Assembly: GCF_016888335.1 (NCBI RefSeq)
Contig: NZ_JAFEJG010000004.1
Coordinates: 1-64,000, forward strand
Origin: Janibacter endophyticus
Lineage (GTDB): Bacteria > Actinomycetota > Actinomycetes > Actinomycetales > Dermatophilaceae
Reading direction: 5' to 3'
DNA: 64,000 bases
Shown: piece by piece, positions 57,447-64,000 of the stretch
Layout of the letters: every line of letters starts with the position of its first letter
Numbering within the stretch: position 1 is the first letter of the stretch
The notes under the pieces: generated by a model
The model's database searches: none
What the model was told of the DNA's origin: nothing
Seen by the model: the letters and a program-made list of their open reading frames with translations, nothing else
Made by a program: the position numbers and the translations under genes

Positions 57447-58519
57447 TCAGCGGACGAGCTCGGCGGCGATGTTGAGCATGGCGGCGGCTCCGCGGCGCAG
57501 GGTGCCGGCGCTGAGGAAGACCTCGATGTTGTGACCCAGGCCCGCCGGCTGCCGGATCCGGCCGACGAAACGGGGGTCGATGCCGACGACGTCCACCGGG
57601 GTGGGGACGTCACCGCCACCGTGGGTGTCGACGACGACGAGCGCGGGTGCCTCGACGAAGGCCCTGCTCACCTGGTCCGGTTTCACCGGGCGGGCGAGCC
57701 GGGCATGGATGGACATCGAGTGGCCCGACACGACCGGCACCTGGACGAGGGTGGCGATGACCGGGACATGAGGGAGGTCGAGGATCTTGCGGATCTCCGC
57801 CTCGACCGAGCGCTCTGCAGTGGTCCAGCCGTCACCCGCGGGCCGACCCACCCACGGCACGACGTTGAGCGCCAGGGGCGCGGGGAAGGGTGAGGACCCC
57901 GGGAGGTCCGAGATCGCCGCCCGGACATCGCCCGGGGAGAGCCCCGCGGGCCGCCCGTCGACGAGCGCTGCCATCTCGGCCCGCAGTCGCTCGACACCCC
58001 CGTCGGAGTGGCTGTCGGCCGCGACGAGGCCGGTGACGACGAGCAGCTGCAGCTCCCACCCGCGGTGGAGGACGTGAGCCGCGTCGATGAGCGACCAGGT
58101 GACCGGGCCGGGGACCGCGACGATCCCGGCCGGCCGATGGCGGAGCGCTGCGTCGTTGATGCCGGGCACGACGAGGGGGACGTCGTCGTCGAGCCGATGG
58201 GCCGAGCTGGCGTCGACGACGACCGCCCCAGCCGCCACGGCGCGTGACGTCCACTCGGTCGTGCGGTCGCTCGGCAGGTTGAAGAGGGCTACGTCGACGT
58301 CGTCGAAGGAGTTCTCTCCCAGCACCTCGATCGGCTGCTCTCGGCCGCGGACCGGCAGGGTCCGGGTCGTCATCCTCGGCGAGAGCAGCCTGATCTCGCC
58401 CCACCGGTCCTCGTGCAGCGCCATCGCACCCACGAGGGCCTCCGCGAAACGCCCTGTCGCGCCGACGACCGCCAGGGTCGGGCGGTCGCCCGACCCGGTC
58501 CCCGCGGCGCGGGTCGAGG

Positions 58520-58523
<4 letters not shown>
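57447..58523 (-). CDS. Aspartate-semialdehyde dehydrogenase homologue without catalytic Cys
   Basis: A 358-residue Asd-family protein: [20 protein letters not shown] is the NADP site, [20 protein letters not shown] and the later [10 protein letters not shown] histidine region are present. At the catalytic position, where Asd has NPNC(S/T), it has [13 protein letters not shown]: the nucleophilic cysteine is gone. The GTG overlaps the aspartate kinase stop, so it keeps the ask-asd operon position. It may be inactive, regulatory or a changed enzyme. Confidence 0.8.
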
Positions 58524-59788
<1,265 letters not shown>

Positions 59789-59911
59789 GCAGCACTCCCG
59801 GAGAGGGATCGAGGGCGGAGGACGGCGTCGTGCCGTCCCGGAGACGCGACCAGCGTAGACGAGGCTCCTGCTGGCTGAGGTCGCGTCCCGCCCAGCGGAA
59901 GGGGGACGTGA

Positions 59912-60469
59912 TCAGCCGTGCAGCGCGTCGAACTCGGCGTCCGCGACGGTCTCCTCGTCGGCGTCGAGCCGGACGTGGGCCAGCAGGCCCTGGAGGACCC
60001 GGACGGCCATGGCCGCGCGCTCGCCCCAGACCGAGAGATAGCTGAACTGCCACCACCACAGCGCCTCGGTCGTGCGGCCTGCCGAGTGGTGGGCCAGCCC
60101 GTGGGTCAGCGCCTCGGTGATGATCGCGAGATCGTTGGAGAGCGATCCCGACGTCACCGCCCCCGAGGTCACGGGGTCCTCGAGATCCGCGTACTCGTCG
60201 AGCCCGTCGAAGAGCCGGGCGATGCCCTCGCGCAGCGGGTCGACGTCCGAGTCGGGCGCATCGGGCTCGAAACGCTCGACGAGCACGACGTCAGCGATCG
60301 CCCCGAGCCGGGCACCCATGAGCTGGACCTGGCTCGTCGCGAGGAGGAGCAGCGGGATCGCCGACTCGGGCGCGGCGCCGGAGGCGACCTCCACGGTGGT
60401 CTCGACGAAGTAGCGGGCCTCGGCGGCGCACTCGTCGGCGAGCAGGCGGGTCTCGTCGTACTCAGGCAT
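59912..60469 (-). CDS. DUF5063 protein
   Basis: A 185-residue helical cytosolic protein, widely found after recR in Actinobacteria. [20 protein letters not shown] and [20 protein letters not shown] are its conserved blocks. It overlaps recR by eight bases. Function unknown; the context suggests DNA maintenance. Confidence 0.85.
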   Translation of the reverse strand: MPEYDETRLLADECAAEARYFVETTVEVASGAAPESAIPLLLLATSQVQLMGARLGAIADVVLVERFEPDAPDSDVDPLREGIARLFDGLDEYADLEDPVTSGAVTSGSLSNDLAIITEALTHGLAHHSAGRTTEALWWWQFSYLSVWGERAAMAVRVLQGLLAHVRLDADEETVADAEFDALHG

Positions 60470-61061
60470 TGAGCAGCTTCCTTCCCTCGAAGGCCCGGCC
60501 GAGAGTGACCTCGTCGGCGTACTCGAGGTCGCCACCGACGGGCAGGCCGGAGGCGAGCCGGGTCACCCGGATCTCGAAGGGCTGGAGCAGCCGGGCGAGG
60601 TAGGCCGCGGTCGCCTCACCCTCGAGGTTGGGGTCGGTCGCGATGATGATCTCCGCGATGTCGCCCGAAGAGAGGCGCGCCATGAGCTCGGAGAGGCGCA
60701 GGTCGTCGGGGCCGACGCCGTCGAGCGGGCTGATCGCACCGCCGAGGACGTGGTAGCGGCCACGGAACTCGCGGGTCCGCTCGATGGCGACGACATCCTT
60801 GGGCTCCTCGACGACGCAGATGGCCGTCGGGTCGCGGCGGGGGTCGGCGCAGATCCGGCACTGCGGTCCCTCGGCGACGTTGCCGCACGTCTCGCAGAAG
60901 GCAACCCTGGCCTTGACCTCGGTGAGCGCCTGGACGAGCCGCTGGACGTCGTGGGGGTCGGCCTGGAGCAGGTGGAAGGCGATGCGCTGGGCACTCTTCG
61001 GCCCGACCCCGGGCAGCCGCCCGAGCTCGTCGATGAGGTCCTGGACCACGCCTTCGTACAC
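60462..61061 (-). CDS. recR: Recombination mediator RecR
   Basis: A 199-residue protein of the RecFOR pathway that loads RecA at gaps. The HhH start ([20 protein letters not shown]), a four-cysteine zinc finger ([16 protein letters not shown]), the Toprim core ([14 protein letters not shown]) and the ending [20 protein letters not shown] are all standard. Next to dnaX as in most bacteria. Confidence 0.96.
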   Translation of the reverse strand: MYEGVVQDLIDELGRLPGVGPKSAQRIAFHLLQADPHDVQRLVQALTEVKARVAFCETCGNVAEGPQCRICADPRRDPTAICVVEEPKDVVAIERTREFRGRYHVLGGAISPLDGVGPDDLRLSELMARLSSGDIAEIIIATDPNLEGEATAAYLARLLQPFEIRVTRLASGLPVGGDLEYADEVTLGRAFEGRKLLNA

Positions 61062-61112
61062 GTGCGTGACCCTACGCCCCGCGCCGGTCAGCGCCTACCC
61101 GCACCGCCGGGC

Positions 61113-63278
61113 TCAGACCTCGTCCTCGCGGATCACCGTGCCGCCGAGGATCCGCTCGACGACGGCCGGGCCGGCGTCACCGGCCTCGACGATGTCCTCG
61201 TCGTCCTCGCTGACCCCGTACCCGTCGAGCGCGCCCGGGCGCGCGGCCGGCGTCGGCGCCACCGGCTCTGGGGCGGGAGCCGGGCGGTCCTGCGGGGTGG
61301 CCGCCGACTCGGGCCGGGTGGCGAAGGGGTCCGCGGTCGCCCAGGTCGGGGCGGACCCGGGATCGGCGGGCGTCGCCGACCAGTCAGGCCGGGAGTCCGG
61401 TGCCTGGGTGGCGGCGGGGACACCGACGTCGCCGCCGGCCGTGGGAGCCGGAGGGTCCGGGCGAGGCCGCTCGGCCGGCGGGGCCGCCTCCTGCTGAGGC
61501 GCACGACGGGGCATGGAGGCCTGGGCGGGCGTGCTCGGCTCGGGCGTCGGCTGCGCGTCCGGGGTCGCGATCCCCTCGACGCGGGCGTCGACGCCGAGGG
61601 CGTCGATGAGCGCCTGCCGCACGACGTCGGCGTGCGACCCGGCACGGAAGGCGTTGGCCAGCCCGGTCGTGCTGATGCCGATGACGAGCCGCTGCCCGTC
61701 GTAGGAGATGACCTGCCCGTGCTCGGAGAGGAAGGTCCACGTCGCGCGGCGCATCTGGTAGATCCGCCCGAGGACGTCGGGCCAGGACCGTCGGATCGCC
61801 TCGAGGTCGAGTCCGCCCTGGCCGGGGCTGGATGACGAAGGGGGGTCCGCCGGCGCGGGGACGGAAGCGGCAGCCGGGGCCAGCTGGGGCTCCGGCGCCC
61901 GGACCGAGGTCGGCTCGGGCTCCCGGACGGCAGGACGCTCGCTCACGCTCACGGGAGCCGGCTCGGGGGCCCGCTCGGGAGCGGGCGCCCGCTCGGGTGC
62001 CGGTGCGTGAGCAGCCTGGCGGGCGGGCGCCGGGGCAGCCGCTGCGGGCGACGGCGGCGCGGAGCCCGCGGCGCGCGCGTCCGGCGCGCCCTGACCGGCC
62101 GCTGCGGTGGGCACACCACCGACGTCCATGCGCCGCTCGAGGCGGTCGATCCGGGCGGCGTAGCCGCTCTCCCCGGACGCACCGGGCAGAAGCACCCGCG
62201 CCGCGATGAGCTCGAGCTGGAGGCGCGGGGAGGTCGCACCCGTCATCTCGGTGAGCCCCTCGTTGACGATCGAGGCGGCCCGGGTCAGCGAGGCCGCACC
62301 GAAGGCGGCCGCCTGCGTCCGCATGCGCTCGACCTGGTCCTCGGGCAGACCGCGGAGGATGGCCCGGGCGCCGTCGGGCGCGGCGAGGACGACGATGAGG
62401 TCGCGCAGCCGCTCGAGGAGGTCCTCGACGAAGCGCCGCGGGTCCAGCCCCGTCTCGATGACGTCGTGCAGGTGCCGGAAGACCGCACCCGCGTCACCGA
62501 CGCCGAAGGCGGTGACGACCGCGTCGAGCAGCTCGGCGTCCGTAAAGCCGAGCAGGGACGCAGCCCCCTCGTAGGTCAGCCCCTCAGGGCCCGACCCCGC
62601 GATGAGCTGGTCGAGGACCGAGAGCGAGTCACGCACCGATCCCCCACCCGCCCGGACGACGAAGGAGAGCACACCCGGCTCGACGGACACCCCTTCGCTC
62701 TGGCAGAGCTGCTCGAGGTACTCGGTGAGCCGGGCCGGCGGGACGAGGCGGAAGGGGTAGTGGTGGGTCCGGCTGCGGATCGTGCCGATGACCTTCTCCG
62801 GCTCGGTGGTCGCGAAGACGAACTTCACGTGCTCCGGCGGCTCCTCGACGATCTTGAGCAGCGCGTTGAAGCCCTGCGGCGTCACCATGTGCGCCTCGTC
62901 GATGATGTAGATCTTGTAGCGGCTCTGCGCCGGGCCGAAGGAGGCCCGCTCGCGCAGGTCCCGGGCGTCGTCGACACCACCGTGGCTCGCCGCGTCGATC
63001 TCGATGACGTCGACCGTCCCCGCTCCCCCGCGAGCCAGCGCGACGCAGCTGTCGCACTCTCCGCACGGCTCGGGCGTCGGCCCCTGCTCGCAGTTGAGGC
63101 AGCGGGCCAGGATCCGGGCGCTCGTCGTCTTGCCGCAGCCGCGCGGGCCGGAGAAGAGGTAGGCGTGGTTGATCCGCCCTGAGCGCAGCGCCGTCGACAG
63201 CGGCTCGGTGACCTGCTCCTGGCCGATGACGTCAGCGAAGGTCTCGGGCCGGTAGCGACGGTAGAGGGCGGTGCTCAC
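61113..63278 (-). CDS. dnaX: DNA polymerase III gamma/tau subunit
   Basis: A 721-residue clamp-loader ATPase. Walker A FSGPRGCGKTTSARILA, a zinc module (CLNCEQGPTPEPCGECDSC), DEAH-type box YIIDEAHMVT and sensor region FATTEPEKVIGTIRSR are in the first 200 residues. A long proline/alanine/glutamate-rich linker (about 400-500) leads to the tau C-terminal part. No frameshift slippery site is evident. Start ATG/GTG at 63278. Confidence 0.95.
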   Translation of the reverse strand: MSTALYRRYRPETFADVIGQEQVTEPLSTALRSGRINHAYLFSGPRGCGKTTSARILARCLNCEQGPTPEPCGECDSCVALARGGAGTVDVIEIDAASHGGVDDARDLRERASFGPAQSRYKIYIIDEAHMVTPQGFNALLKIVEEPPEHVKFVFATTEPEKVIGTIRSRTHHYPFRLVPPARLTEYLEQLCQSEGVSVEPGVLSFVVRAGGGSVRDSLSVLDQLIAGSGPEGLTYEGAASLLGFTDAELLDAVVTAFGVGDAGAVFRHLHDVIETGLDPRRFVEDLLERLRDLIVVLAAPDGARAILRGLPEDQVERMRTQAAAFGAASLTRAASIVNEGLTEMTGATSPRLQLELIAARVLLPGASGESGYAARIDRLERRMDVGGVPTAAAGQGAPDARAAGSAPPSPAAAAPAPARQAAHAPAPERAPAPERAPEPAPVSVSERPAVREPEPTSVRAPEPQLAPAAASVPAPADPPSSSSPGQGGLDLEAIRRSWPDVLGRIYQMRRATWTFLSEHGQVISYDGQRLVIGISTTGLANAFRAGSHADVVRQALIDALGVDARVEGIATPDAQPTPEPSTPAQASMPRRAPQQEAAPPAERPRPDPPAPTAGGDVGVPAATQAPDSRPDWSATPADPGSAPTWATADPFATRPESAATPQDRPAPAPEPVAPTPAARPGALDGYGVSEDDEDIVEAGDAGPAVVERILGGTVIREDEV

Positions 63279-63348
63279 GGGTCGACCCTAACCGTGGCCA
63301 CGGACAACCCGCCGCCCCCGAGCCAACCCGCCCCCACCCCCTTCGCCC

Positions 63349-63457
63349 TTGCGTCCGCCCCCATGGGCTCACTGGGCCCACGGTGGCGGACGCAACGGGG
63401 ACGACGGCGCCAACGTCCGCCATCGTGGGGTGTCAGGGCCCACGGTGGCGGACGTTG
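63349..63457. repeat. Two related inverted repeats in tandem upstream of dnaX
   Basis: TTGCGTCCGCC/GGCGGACGCAA (63349-63395) and CAACGTCCGCCA/TGGCGGACGTTG (63411-63457) enclose similar centres and both right arms continue a shared GGGCCCACGGTGGCGGACG. They lie between divergent genes. Confidence 0.7.
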
Positions 63458-64000
63458 GTTGTCCACCGGGACGAACGCAGGAGCCATGTCGAGGGTGAGC
63501 GCTGGCGCGCTGTCGCGCACCGCGGGGTGGTCATCCATCACGGCCCGCTCGTCGGGGAGGACCTGTGGCGGGCCGCCCTCCTGTCGGTCGGGGCCTCGGC
63601 CTGCCTGGGAGGTATCAGCGCGCTGCAGGCGGCCGGGATGACCGGTCTCGACGATGAGGACACCCACGTCTGGGTCCGCAAGTCCTTCCGCAAGGGCCGT
63701 GTGCCGGGCGTCGTGCTGCACGAGTCGCGACGATGGAGCGCCGACGACGCGGAGGGGTCGGGGATCCCCCGGGCGCGGCCGGCCGTCGCCGCCATGCAGG
63801 CGGCGCTGTGGGCCAGGACAGCGAAAGAGGCTGCCTTCATGCTCATCCTGCCGGTCCAGCAGCGTCTCGTGACGGCTGACCAGCTGGCGGAGCAGCTGGC
63901 CCGGGTGCGGCGTCATCGCTTCCGCACGGCGCTGGGCCCGGTCATCGCGGACATCGGCGGGGGCAGCCACTCGATGCACGAGCTCGACGTCATCCGGATG
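63425..64000 (+). CDS. DUF559/AbiEi-like protein, 3' part outside window
   Basis: The visible 190 residues run GERWRAVAHRGVVIHHGPLV, GGISALQAAGMTGL, KGRVPGVVLHESRRW and LAEQLARVRRHRFRTALGPV, the N-terminal winged-helix plus linker of actinobacterial AbiEi/DUF559 proteins; the endonuclease-like end lies past base 64000. The start is uncertain (GTG 63425 or TTG 63455), because the twin palindromes cover it. Confidence 0.6.
   Translation, partial: MGCQGPRWRTLVVHRDERRSHVEGERWRAVAHRGVVIHHGPLVGEDLWRAALLSVGASACLGGISALQAAGMTGLDDEDTHVWVRKSFRKGRVPGVVLHESRRWSADDAEGSGIPRARPAVAAMQAALWARTAKEAAFMLILPVQQRLVTADQLAEQLARVRRHRFRTALGPVIADIGGGSHSMHELDVIRM

Noticed and set aside
63279-63480. SRP RNA gene beside dnaX
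   Set aside because: I looked for the conserved GGAAGGGAGCA-type loop of bacterial SRP RNA on both strands and saw none; only the twin palindromes are there.

Overview
The window is high-GC DNA with very short intergenic gaps, frequent GTG starts and many ATGA/GTGA start-stop overlaps. Together with the gene order dnaX, recR, DUF5063, aspartate kinase and an Asd homologue near the right end, a PPi-type phosphofructokinase, and several actinobacterial hypothetical families, this points to an actinobacterium. It is probably a Micrococcales member of the Intrasporangiaceae/Dermatophilaceae kind. The genus is inference.

Layout. (1) 1-11.7 kb is a mixed, loosely packed region: a VOC-fold protein, two proteins with restriction-nuclease-like motifs, a TerC transporter behind a yybP-ykoY-type manganese riboswitch, an MT0933-type antitoxin, a HIT hydrolase, a CaCA cation exchanger, two SAM methyltransferases, an ArsR-like regulator and an MraY gene outside any cell-wall cluster. 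A short dispersed palindromic repeat built on GCGGCATGGTCGGACG recurs here and once more at 49.9 kb. I saw no copy in the 12-48 kb block. (2) 12-48 kb is an integrative conjugative element. A 1,900-residue relaxase-helicase-primase fusion (plus strand) converges on one long minus-strand block. Read in the direction of transcription that block holds: a Tad/Flp pilus module (cpaB, a CpaE-like gene, tadA, tadB, tadC, a Flp-like pilin, two TadE-like proteins and a TadG-like protein); a LysM-BTAD membrane protein, a lipoprotein and a secreted protein; a type IV secretion module (HTH protein, ParA-like protein, VirB2/TrbC-like, TrbL/VirB6-like, SCO6880-type, VirB4, a three-domain wall hydrolase and a coupling protein split into a membrane piece and an ATPase piece); and a three-gene restriction-modification cassette. 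At the right end lie a two-HTH regulator, an excisionase-like gene and a tyrosine integrase, which abuts the 3' end of a tRNA-Pro-type gene (attachment site) and its terminator. (3) 48-64 kb is host chromosome: a small conserved pair, decayed HepT-like and PanE-like genes, CueP lipoprotein, Hsp20, TetR, PRC-barrel/DUF2382 stress protein, a CmpX-type membrane protein, an integrase relic, PPi-phosphofructokinase, LytR_C protein, an Asd homologue lacking its catalytic cysteine, aspartate kinase, DUF5063, RecR, DnaX and the start of a DUF559/AbiEi-like protein.

How it works together. The element should be excised by the integrase and excisionase-like protein, nicked by the relaxase, recruited by the split coupling protein and exported by the SCO6880/VirB4/TrbL channel after the hydrolase opens the wall. 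The pilus module directly upstream on the same strand looks positioned to supply surface attachment during mating. It sits behind a striking nested palindrome next to the two-HTH regulator gene. The most distinctive features are the pilus plus transfer machinery on one element, the primase fusion, the split coupling protein, the three-part methyltransferase/helicase cassette, the two ParA-like proteins lacking the P-loop lysine, and the riboswitch with a readable Shine-Dalgarno switch.
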